From the NCBI RefSeq assembly GCF_910592395.1, contig NC_088318.1, positions 14,508,349 to 14,572,348 of the forward strand: a DNA stretch of 64,000 nt. The letters run 5' to 3'. A model generated the notes under the pieces. The model was not told the DNA's origin and made no database searches. It saw only the letters and a list, made by a program, of their open reading frames with translations. How positions within the stretch are numbered: position 1 is the stretch's first letter; every line of letters begins with the position of its first letter. The position numbers were made by a program, and so were the translations under genes. This DNA comes from Lineus longissimus (taxonomy: Eukaryota; Nemertea; Pilidiophora; Heteronemertea; Lineidae). Shown here piece after piece: positions 23,801 through 34,526 of this stretch.

Positions 23801-26800
23801 TGCGTTATGGTAAAATTGACACTTCTCACTCACCCCCTCTTTCACGGCTGGTGTTGTTGCATCAGGTATCGGCGTTTCTGTATCAATGGCAGACTTCCCA
23901 ACCCCTCTTACTCTAATGTCATCAACGATGACCACGCGATCTGGCATCGTGAACCCAAACTCCCTGTTATACCTAGAAATAAATCAACCTCGTTGGATGT
24001 AACAGACATCATTACTCTACCATCCCCTTAAAAGTTGAAACAAGAGTTGACAACATTTCCAAAGAAGGGCTAAGATTTTCATTACAAGGGAGCCAAGTTC
24101 TGAAATTTACCTGTCCGTAAAACCTTTGGCAAAGTCTCCATAAGATGAGGAATTCTTGTCTGCTGGGTAGCCTTCAGCTGAACACATCAGAGCACAGTCT
24201 GTTCCTTGGTAACGCAGATGCAGAAAGGCCTCTGCTTGTATTTGGGAGCTGAAATGTGTCAATCATATTGTCAGAAGAAGAGTTATTTTTGAAAAGTTAT
24301 GATGCCAAAGCTCCGACCAACGATGTAGTGGTATCAGAATAACAAAATTTGTTTGGAGAACACTTCCAACTTTTACGATCATGTACAGAGTAAATCGAAT
24401 TTTGATGACAACACATTAGCAATTTTCACCAGAGAGGACTTCACAAATAAAACTTTCTTATCTTCGCTGACCACTTCACCTCATCATACACACGGCTGTT
24501 TCAAGAACGTGAAAACAAGAGTCAGATAATAGAATACCTTTCAAAACCTTGCGTCTTCAATTCTGCCACAGACTCATCCTTGAGATATTTTATTCGCTCA
24601 TCAATGTGCGCAAAGCTATCTGGAAGCACAAAACAATGCGTCCTGAATAAACAAAATAATGAAAATTGTCTTGTTTTTCCATTCACTCAGTGAGACAGTC
24701 ATTTGGGATACACTGTCTCCTGCATCTGCAATGTTTTCATACAGATTCCTTGTAGTTTCCCGATAGGTGGTCTCTTATAAAATGCTAGTTATGGCTACAA
24801 ATCATCTGCGCTAACTGCACAAAACCCGAGCTTTGATAGGGTGCTTGGGTCCAGTGTATTATTTATCCCGCAAGTCATAAGTGATCCTTTGAATTTGATT
24901 GTGTTCTTGCTTCATTTATCAATATCAATGCCTACCACTGACCTTTTTGGTAAATACATGCGCAAGGTTCCTGGGCCTCGTGGACAACATCAGCTAAGGC
25001 AAGACCAAAGGCGGACAGAATACCAGCATACCTGAAATAACATGTAACTGCGGATGACAGCGGCACGCGGTGTTACATCACTTCCTCAAAACACGCATGG
25101 TCCATAACAGCTTATCACCAATGGTAAGCCACAATAGACGATGGCAACTTTGATCAGTGCATCGAAGTCTCGGAATGATTTTGTTTGGTCAAACCGTCAG
25201 CACCAAAAGGTTTGATAAATCTTCGGGCTTCTTTTTGTAAACATCTGGTGTGTCCATGTGACATGCTCACCTGTGAATGAACACGGTCTTCATGCCAAGG
25301 CTCCTGGCGATAGAACAGGCATGCTGACCACCGGCTCCTCCAAAGCAAGCCAGGACATGACGGGATGTGTCGTACCCCTTCGCCTAAAAAAAGAAAAGGT
25401 TTAACTTTTTTATATCTTTCACAGCAAAGAGGGTATACATTTTAACTCGTTGAGATGAAATAAACAGTCCTACATCATTTGTTACCTGGCATTTGTCACA
25501 ATGCAGCAATAAACAACCTCACTATCAAATTCACTGGTGACGTATGTTATGCACCTACCTGAGTTAAAGCCCTGATTGGTCTACACATGGCTTCATTAGC
25601 AACCGTGATGAAACCCATAGCAACCTCTTCAGTGGTCATAGAATCATGTTTCTCAGGCTGACTCTTCAAGAATTCGTTTACCTAAAATAACAAGTGAAAA
25701 TAATACTTTTTAAAATCTTAGAAGTGTGAAATGTAAAACTATGTTAGTAATTTCGAAACCAGTGCCCTGTAATTTGATGAATTTTTGCAGCCCAAATTAT
25801 CATCAATTCGTAAGCCAAATCAAGTTAGTCCATGACAATAACGAAAAAACTAATCGGCAAACATGTACCTCAAGTGTAAGTTTCCTGAATGCTGCCATTG
25901 TGGTCTCCTTGTCAAGGGGCTCATCTTCATTTGGTCCAAATATCGTGGGGAAGTAACGCGGCAGGAGACGTCCAAGGCAGAGGTTGGCATCAGTCACAGC
26001 TAGGGGCCCACCTGCGATATGACATATTTTTGATCAGACACATAGAAGAGTGCATGGTGCATAACAGACTGTTGTTATTCTGAAGATCCAAATACAAACA
26101 CAACATTTGTTTATGAAAACAATTTACCTTTTTTGTAGCACACTGGTCCAGGATGAGCTCCAGCAGATTCTGGTCCGACGACAAACAGGCCGGATCTAAA
26201 GAAGAGACGGGATCCTCCACCTGCCGCCACTGTATTTATATCCAGCTAGAAAAGATTGAGACATAGATTAGGAATGTTAAGAGTTTTAAACCTTTGGAAC
26301 TTTCAATGCCTTTTATTCATGCAATGCTTGCCAAAAACATTCACGCCGTTATCCTGGGATCGGAGTCAACAACAGTGGTAGCTGTTATTCTGAGGATCAA
26401 GTCCTGCCAAAGTATAGGGGAAGATCAGATACAACCCATCCCGGCTCAAAGAATTGGTTTCATGATCAGCTTCTAAAAATATCAATCTTTTTCAAGAACA
26501 TTTTGTCCTACCTGCGGTGCCTGTATCGTAATACCAGCAGTGCTAGTCTCAAAGACATGTTCATAGTTTCCGGCATAACGGCTCACATCAGTTGATGTCC
26601 CTACGAAAACAGAGGTCAGTGATAGTAAATCTTCCCGCACAAAAGTTTGACTGGAAGACTGAACATTTACAGGGCAATGAAAATCATAACTGCACAGCAA
26701 CCACATACTCAACAGGAGCCTCTTGTGGTGAATCTTCCAAGAAGAACGACCCAGCTGTCCAACAGAGAAGTGGAAGAGGGTAGAGGAAGACATGCCGATA

Positions 26801-29449
26801 TCTCATGCAAAGACTTCAAAATGAAAAATATAAGCGATACAAAATTGTTCAACTCACCACCCATGTCAAATCCAATTACTGGCAGCTCAGTTTCCTTCCC
26901 GTAAGTTGTGATTGCATAGCCGATTACACCTCCAGCAGGCCCAGAAAGGATGGCACGTGACCCGTAGAACCTATAAGTACAGGTATTTATAGTTATATAA
27001 AAGTGGCTCTTCCCCTCCTCCTTAATTTATGTCAAAAGTTTGTCTTGATGATAATATTCTTTTAGAAGTTGCCAAATTCGCCTCAAAGATAAATACATCT
27101 AAAGTTACTGAGTGATTTCAGGGGGGATAAGCATGCATCATGAAGTCAGGGCTAAACCTATCCAACATCTTGAACAAGCAAATTTTTTCTGATTCCAATA
27201 GGTCTACGAGATTCATAGACAACTCACTTTTCCACAGGGGTTAGGCCTCCATCGGACTGCATGAAAAGCACTTGGATATCCTACATAAAATAAAAATGTG
27301 ACAAAAGCACTTTGACAATGTTTGTGGTTTGAGAAGTATTCCCTTGAGATTTTCCTTAAAAATCTCCCAATGGATGTGTTAGAGCTTATCATGTCATTAA
27401 CCCTAAGCGCTCAACTCAGTATTTTTTTAGGATGAGAGTTCCCCGAGTGGGATATATTCCAAGTAGTATTGCAAAATTGCAATCAAATCAATGAAAGACC
27501 TGGCTGTGGTCACAGAAAGAAAGATACGGTATTATTAGGGAGACTATAGTCATAAACTGAAAGGTCAGATTAAGTTAGATAAAGTTGCTAAAAATCAACC
27601 CTCTGGTGTGAGGGGTATAATCATCGCTAAGAGAAACTTAACTCAGATCCCTGACTTTTCATACTTGTCATCTAAAGAACAAATTTGATCCCACAAGCTC
27701 CAGTCCAGTTCCCTTGGCCTTAAACATCTGATACTTAACCCGCAACAGGCAAAAATTTACTTGTCAAGAGTGAAAGGCTAGTAAAAACAACCACACTCTT
27801 AGTAAGCATACCTTCAGGTTTTCCTTGAAGCCTGAACAGAAACCATTGACATATTTCCTGATGCAGGGTGTCAGGTATGCATCGGCACTTGCTGAAAAAA
27901 GTTCAAAGTGAACGTTAGAACAATAGGCCAATTTGTTCAGGAGGCAAAAGAGGAGTGTCTCAACATAACTGAAAGTTAATAGAGAGGTTCTACTGTGTTC
28001 TGGTATTACCTGTATATCCTCTGGGGACAATACGGACCATCGGCATAATCTGAGAGGAAAGGGACACATGGCTAAATCCCATCTGTTCAGCAATGGTACC
28101 AACCTGCTTCTCGTGGTCATCATAACTAAAAGAGGGAAGATTTTCAAAATTACTAGACATAACAAGGTAGGAACTGTGAATTATGGTAAACTTTTTGACA
28201 GAAGAGGGCGACAACACCCTGAAAAAATACATTTTAAAATATGTCATGCCACACAGCTATTCTCAACACACTTCCGCAATTGCTTTAAGATCACATTTTT
28301 GAATTTTATAACCCCATGGTATATCCGGAGATACAATATTATTTGTTGACGTCTTAGAGAAGCGTGCCTTCATCAGTTTACACACTTACATTCCCCCTCG
28401 CTATCTTGATCAACTTATTTCTGCTCAACTTACATATACGAATGCATCAACACAACTGCAATACTACGAATGCCTTTTTGGAGGAGTCTCTTTAAGTCAA
28501 CCTTCAGCTTGTCTTCATCAACTCTTTGCCAAATTTCAACACCTTCTCCTGTCCGCCCTGTGACATGTTCAGCATTTTCTTCCTTGATTTCACATTTTTC
28601 CTGAGAAAGGATGACTCTCTCTTCAACTTCAACCACATCTTCATAGAGAACATCTGGTGTGATTATCTCCTATAAAAAGTGGATGAAATTGTTGTAAGGG
28701 TTTTCAATTGCAGTGCCAGACTATGCATTACTCCCTCATTTGGACAACAGAACTTTTTGGTTTTTTTGCTGAGACAACCAATATCTGTAAGTTAAGTATC
28801 TATTTACCAAATCAAATATATTTGGCCTGGCCTGGTTGCCAATGTGTAAAAGGTCTTTGAAGCCCTTGGTGATGACTAGGGCCATCTTTTCCCCCTTCCT
28901 TTCCAGTAACGCATTGGTAGCAACAGTGGTTCCCATCCGGATCCATCCAATGCTCGAGGTGTCCACACCATCTGATGGTGGGAATGGTCTGCCTGTTTCC
29001 TGAAATCATAAAATCAAAGGTAGGCCGACTTCCTGCAGACGCCAATCAAGAAAATGACAATTAGTTTGTTTTTTTTTGTAATCTTAAACCCCCACCTGGG
29101 GTATACAAGGTCAAGGTAAACAGATCACCTTATCATTTGCTCTTGGGTACAGCAGTGATAGGTTCTCGTAGTGCATAATGCCATGCATTATGACATAAGG
29201 ACTGAGAGCTGTCTCCCATCACTAATTCAAAATCTGAGGCATGACTTTTTTTGAACCACCCTGTATAATTTTGAAATTAACCTGTTCGAGAATCCGCCTA
29301 ATTCCTTCCCTCGGGGCATCAGAATAATTGACAGGATCTTCTGACAGCAATTTCAGGACCCTTGTTTTACCATCTGGACATTTCGCCCACACATCAGTGA
29401 ATGTTCCACCCCGGTCAATCGCAAATTGGAACCCTTTTGGCATTCCCAT
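17844..29449 (-). CDS. OPLAH: 5-oxoprolinase, ATP-hydrolysing, complete 30-exon gene
   Basis: Exons (minus, high-low): 29449-29282, 28999-28808, 28669-28434, 28125-28010, 27891-27812, 27280-27228, 26970-26858, 26600-26512, 26245-26128, 26011-25869, 25681-25559, 25383-25271, 25031-24943, 24619-24538, 24248-24111, 23972-23834, 23509-23397, 23108-23045, 22740-22603, 22225-22013, 21832-21658, 21444-21260, 20953-20819, 20500-20366, 20192-20043, 19793-19719, 19170-19088, 18868-18708, 18378-18281, 18017-17844. All phases match, giving 1296 residues (human about 1288). The N-terminal hydantoinase-A-type half has [12 protein letters not shown] and [14 protein letters not shown], which are actin-like ATPase phosphate loops. 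The HyuB-type half has [34 protein letters not shown] and [13 protein letters not shown]. The enzyme converts 5-oxoproline to glutamate with ATP in the cytosolic gamma-glutamyl cycle. No frame break was seen. Confidence 0.97.
19285..19656. repeat. 42-bp minisatellite in an OPLAH intron
   Basis: Nine nearly identical tandem copies of a 42-base unit containing GGAGCCCACATAACACACTA and TACACGTCTCTGTTGAAACA. One copy has GGCGCCC instead of GGAGCCC. It lies between OPLAH exons at 19719-19793 and 19088-19170. Because 42 is divisible by 3 and the unit lacks stops in several frames, long repeated open frames appear on both strands; they are artefacts. The near identity implies recent expansion or homogenisation. 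Confidence 0.95.
19892..19992. repeat. Short GACTAGACAA tandem repeat
   Basis: Repeated GACTAGACAAGACTA-type units, imperfect, inside the OPLAH intron between 19793 and 20043. Confidence 0.7.
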
Positions 29450-31190
29450 CCTTCTGTTATCAGCTGTTCCAAAAATGACCTTGACCCAGCATAAATGTAC
29501 TTATTTCTCGTGTACTTATCCAGTGGGAGCAAATGCGTCAGGCAAAACTAATCGATCACGGATTATCAGATAGGGACATTTTGCATTGGTTTTCGGACTG
29601 CACATGACGGACCCAAATGGAACGATGGGCGTCGGACTCGTACAATGTTAAATCCCGGCAGACCTAACCGAAGCATTGTCCATGGTTCCAACCAAGGAGG
29701 TTCTATTTTAACAATACCTTCTCGATGCGGGTCTTTGTGCAGGAATCTTAATCCTGCCGTTGTCCTCAACCCAGGATAAGGAGTCTATTAAAATAAGGTC
29801 GAAAACCAAAGGGTCTGTTTGCAATGCGATTTTTTCCAGCCAGATCCCTTTGGCCAGTTCCGAGTTCGTGAGAGTATAAGGGCTATCCGACAGTGGATGA
29901 ATGAGAAAATTTTGTGCAAAAATGGTTTGAATAAAATCAGTTCGATGTTTAAAACCTGTTTTGTTAATGTTAATAGCTATCATATACTGGGTAATATTGA
30001 TAGCGTTATTGGGGTAATATGGACTCAGATCCATGTTAACCCCATATGGGTGCCCATAACATCCACATATAGGGAATATGGATTTTTCGGGCCCATTAAA
30101 GATCTATCGATGATCGGACTACAACCAATCTCCAACTGGATATAAATTTAGCCTATCCGAGGATCTAACGGTTCAACCCGTTGCATGTAGGGAAGACCCT
30201 ATAGTTAGGGCACGAACCAGTATTTTGCTTAGAGGGTCCATATTCCTGAAGGGTTTTGACATCCTACGTCATAAACTGTGTTGCTAGTTCAGACTGTAAA
30301 TCTTATTTGGGTCGAATTCGAACTACTTTCTCTCATAAAAAGTTTTATTTTATTAATAAATAAAAAATATGATCTTTATAAATAAAATTTGACACTTACT
30401 AGTCGATTTTAAGATGATTATATGGAGAACTACAAATGCAGCGTAGGGCATCGCAGGATTTGTGGTGCTGCGATAGCCTCACAGCAAAAGAAAGATTCTT
30501 TCCTGATCTCCTTCCGTGGTACTGCTTTTCAAGATGGTGGCAACCGACTAGTTCCAGAGGCGTTGTAAGGAACGAAATCAGCGCCTCTAGTGTCAAGATT
30601 AGGACTGACGTTCACTACCGGTGTAACAGTAACAAATGCCCCCCCCCCCCTGGCCCTATTGTATTCTGCAATATGGTTCTATAGAGACCCAGCTGACCGT
30701 CAATAGCTCAGAGATTGAAGCGCATATTAGAATCCTTTGTTTCCCGGGCATTCTATCCTAGGACATTTTAAACTTCTACACCGGTAAGTCGACATGCCCG
30801 TGGTCGGTCTACTGCATCCGGAGTGTATATACCCACCCCAGGGTGGTAGGCCTATTAGGTGAAGGTGGAGAGGAAATATTCCTGGCGGGGCCCCCATAAA
30901 GGTTATTTTCTGGTCCCTCCGGCCCTCTTTTGAAAATTAACTTGGTAATAGGCCTACGCCGTTAAATGAATTCTACAGCCAACTGGGAAGAAAGCCCCGC
31001 TACTGGAACACGCGCAAGTGTACATCCTAGCACCAGTGGTTTTCAATATACCCCGTGTCTCGATATTTCGATATAGGATGAATAAGGACGCCCGTAGGAG
31101 TGAGTATCAAAAACCTAAGCTTAGGATGAGGTGTGCAATGCAGGAGTTCTTCGTTTCGCATATCCCCCGGAACGTGCATTATTCGACCTC
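29450..31190. other. Upstream of OPLAH, no gene recognised
   Basis: No exon with sensible splice sites was found. The stretch holds an AT-rich block at 30330-30400 and a C tract at 30639-30651. A phrase TTTTCAATATACCCCGTGTC plus TCGATATTTCGAT at about 31049-31075 recurs in similar form at 33703-33733, on the other side of the LINE. Confidence 0.5.
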
Positions 31191-31702
31191 ATGAAGTGCT
31201 TACCAAAAAAGGCTCCAAAGCTTTTTATGTTCTGATGAAAACAATTAACTCCAATCGAATAGAACCTCGTACTGCTATTCGTTTGTTTAATAGCTTTATC
31301 AGGCCAATTCTCATGTATAACTGTGAAATTTGGAGTTTCGCTTTTCTCAAGTCACTACTTATTAACGACAGCAATAAATTTGTCAAACAACTGGATCGTT
31401 TTCCATTTGAGCAATTATTGTCTAAATTTTGTAAATGGATCTTGGGTGTTAATAGATTTACATCAAACTGCGGAGTGAAGGCAGAACTTGGACAATATCC
31501 TTTCCTTGTATTTATGTTCAAACATACTTTTGATTACCTATCTCATGTTAAAAACTCCAGTAATACAATCCTTAATGAAGCTTATGAAGTTGACAAAAAG
31601 CTCACTTCGTCCTGTAGTATCAACAAATCTGTATCGGCAACTATTGATGTGTTAAACACTAAATTTCAGAAAAATCTCGATCTCTCGTCTAGTAGTACTT
31701 AA
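31191..31702 (+). mobile_element. LINE-type retrotransposon remnant, 5' part
   Basis: The open frame contains KAFYVLMKTINSNRIEPRTA and LFNSFIRPILMYNCEIWSF, typical of the segment after the reverse transcriptase palm in CR1/L2/Jockey-like LINEs. The copy is 5'-truncated, with no upstream RT motifs. It is interrupted at 31702 by the inverted-element pair and resumes at about 33274. A decayed, non-functional copy. Confidence 0.8.
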
Positions 31703-33273
31703 GGAATTGAACCCGAGGCGGAGGACCTTGGTTGAGTTACCAAGACACTCGAGGGTGGAGCTAAAATACAGTCCAAACCCGAGCCGACAGGCGAGGGTTT
31801 GGACGAAATTTTAGCTCCACCCGAGAGTGTCTTGGTAACTCAACCAAGGTCCGAAGCCGAGGGTTCAATTTCTATTCTAAAATACCTCAAACTTAAAAAG
31901 ATAGGCCACGAAATAACTTGAATATGTGCGAATTTGGCAAATTCCATCCATCGCCTGCCCGGAGCGCCGGTAGCGCCGTTGTTTACATTATGTTACGGCA
32001 GCCCGTATAGGAAGTCCGGATCGGCTCGCTCAAGTGACGCTAAAATCCGCGCAAATGGGCTATTTGGAGCGTTTTTCTCAGCAAATATGTGTAGTGCTCA
32101 TTAAAAAACTTAGGGTGGTTGATGCTTCCTTGGCTGATTTGTGTTTGAAGCAGTGTTTTGAGAGCCTCAAACTTCTGAAGTGAGCTGTGTGCATGGTTCC
32201 ACATTTTAGTGCAACCCGAGGGAACTTGGTTGCGTGTCCAAAACACTCCACTCTCAGAACGAGGCTTATGCATTTTCCATTTAAAAGTTGACTTTACGGT
32301 ACCAAGGTATTTTAGAATTATTGTTAGAGGGACATCGTGCAAAAAAGTGGAACTCGTCCTCAATAACGTTACACCCAAAAGGACAGAGACGCTTTTCTAA
32401 CTGAGTACCAAAATGTCTACCTTTTTCGATGAGTAGGTTGTGATTGCTAAGGCGAAACTTAGCCATTTTTGAAAACAACCCCCTGTTTTTTAGAACATTA
32501 AGGTGGGGCTCAAGTTGGTACTCAGTTTTAAAAGTTCTGTAGGTTCTGAGTTTGTTTTTTTGACTAGAATTTGACCTTTTGTCATTTTGTAATACAGAGA
32601 AGAAATGAGAATGATACAATAATTCGAGTGAATTTGATACATTATTCTAAAATACCTTGGTACCGTAAAGTCAACTTTTAAATGGAAAATGCATAAGCCT
32701 CGTTCTGAGAGTGGAGTGTTTTGGACACGCAACCAAGATGCTCTACCAAAGTTCCCTCGGGTTGCACTAAAATGTGGAACCATGCACACAGCTCACTTCA
32801 GAAGTTTGAGGCTCTCAAAACACTGCTTCAAACACAAATCAGCCAAGGAAGCATCAACCACCCTAAGTTTTTTAATGAGCACTACACATATTTGCTGAGA
32901 AAAACGCTCCAAATAGCCCATTTGCGCGGATTTTAGCGTCACTTGAGCGAGCCGATCCGGACTTCCTATACGGGCTGCCGTAACATAATGTAAACAACGG
33001 CGCTACCGGCGCTCCGGGCAGGCGATGGATGGAATTTGCCAAATTCGCACATATTCAAGTTATTTCGTGGCCTATCTTTTTAAGTTTGAGGTATTTTAGA
33101 ATAGAAATTGAACCCTCGGCTTCGGACCTTGGTTGAGTTACCAAGACACTCTCGGGTGGAGCTAAAATTTCGTCCAAACCCTCGCCTGTCGGCTCGGGTT
33201 TGGACTGTATTTTAGCTCCACCCTCGAGTGTCTTGGTAACTCAACCAAGGTCCTCCGCCTCGGGTTCAATTCC
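31703..33273. mobile_element. Two inverted ~620-bp elements around an inverted LINE segment
   Basis: The left arm (31703-32318) and right arm (32644-33273) are reverse complements, differing mainly by a 14-base block (ATGCTCTACCAAAG near 32730) present only on the right. The outer ~170 bases of each arm form a further hairpin (GAACCCGAGGCGGAGGACCT and its near complement near 31840-31870). Within each arm the pair ATTCTAAAATACC and GGTATTTTAGAAT, about 430 bases apart, looks like the terminal repeats of a small DNA transposon. Flanks show TAA or TTAA repeats. No transposase is encoded, so the element is non-autonomous. Confidence 0.85.
32319..32643 (-). mobile_element. Inverted middle piece of the same LINE
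   Basis: On the minus strand this spacer reads KLRTYRTFKTEYQLEPHLNV, KFRLSNHNLLIEKGRH and LCPFGCNVIEDEFHFFARCP, the C-terminal cysteine-bearing region of the same kind of LINE. It is the part missing between the LINE pieces ending at 31702 and starting at 33274, but in the opposite direction. Confidence 0.75.
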
Positions 33274-33609
33274 TTAAATTAAGAGACGAGTTTCTCACAA
33301 ATATAAATTTTTATAAATGTAGTCAATTATTTTCAAATCTGGATTTTTTTTCTATTATGAGTAGTACTGACAACAAGACTATTTTAGATACTGCTATTTT
33401 TATCTCGAAAGCCTTTGAAGAAAGACAAACAGCTCTTCAGGGGCACTAATTAATAAGTCATTGTGGTCTCATTTTAATTACCATATACATGTAACTTTCT
33501 TTTAAAAATATTTTTGTATGTGTTGTATTTGTATATATGTGCTGCCATACTGTCTTATCCTTTGATAGTTGTGCAATAAATTGAATTGAATTGAATTGAA
33601 TTGAATTGA
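33274..33609 (+). mobile_element. LINE remnant, 3' end with ATTGA tail
   Basis: An open frame reading LRDEFLTNINFYKCSQLFSN to a stop near 33449 is the typical tail of the LINE protein. A ~120-base untranslated stretch, AATAAA at 33575-33580 and a pentanucleotide tail of ATTGA repeats follow. Short tandem tails of this kind are usual at the 3' ends of CR1/RTE-like LINEs. Confidence 0.8.
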
Positions 33610-34526
33610 TATAACGTCCACGTTCGTTGACGCTTCGGGGGGATGTGTAACGAAACGCAGTGCAACACTATAATAGACGATCATCCTGACGTAACCAGTG
33701 ATTTTCAATATACTCCCCCTCTCGATATTTCGATGTTTATTTTGTATACGAGGTAGGAGTACAGCAGAAAGATAGACGATATAGAATTCTTTTAACAGTT
33801 TATTAGGGTATTGCTTTATTTATAATCTCTATACAGTGGAAATCGGTTACCTATAAAGATTAGACAAGATATCCTCAATAGTTTGAGTATGCATGCAAGC
33901 ACGCAATTCCCGTTTGTCCCATGACACACACTTGAACGCTTAAGTGTTTAGTTTCGGTACGGGTATCGGTATTAGATTTGATGTGTGGTATCGATACTGG
34001 TAGTGGTATCATAATTAGTTTCAGAGAAACCGAAATGATCCTTTTGTTCCTGGTATTAGAGGTAAGTAAATGCATAAAACAGCATATTATTTTGATAAAA
34101 TTGTTTTCCGATAGTCACGTATTCTGTATCATCATCTAATTGTAATTTTTATTAATAGTTATCGATGTAAAGTCCACCGTATTGTACCAAGAGCAAATTT
34201 TACTTCCTCCGATTTTCAAGACGATTTTCATAAAGCTTACAGTCTATGAGTGTTCACGTCCAATCTCGGTCTTTCATTGGAAGTGCCACTCACCCTGAGG
34301 AAATCAGGGTTTAATGATCGCCTCCGGCCTTGCATCCTGAGGAAATAAGGGGTGAAAGGTCCTGCTCTCCTCAGCCTCCTGATTCGACCCCTTACCGTTA
34401 TCCGACAGGAGTGAACACGATAGGATATAGGACACTGTAATAATTCTCCATTGAGACCTGTAACTTTTCATGCATGCATTGGCGGTTTTCTTAACTAGAA
34501 CTTCTCAACTTCAGTGACAACGCTAG
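33610..34526. other. Upstream of the IRF gene, nothing recognised
   Basis: No exon or known repeat seen. It contains GGTATCGGTAT-like imperfect repeats around 33955-34015. It presumably includes the IRF promoter and 5' UTR. Confidence 0.4.

Noticed and set aside
32040-32936. Open frames in the inverted elements
   Set aside because: The two arms give the same reading because they are reverse complements. Only the spacer part is recognisable, as LINE sequence.
31699-33277. piggyBac insertion suggested by TTAA at both outer ends
   Set aside because: The terminal repeats do not begin with the CCC expected of piggyBac. Inner junctions fit a TAA duplication at each of two sites better than a single TTAA insertion.
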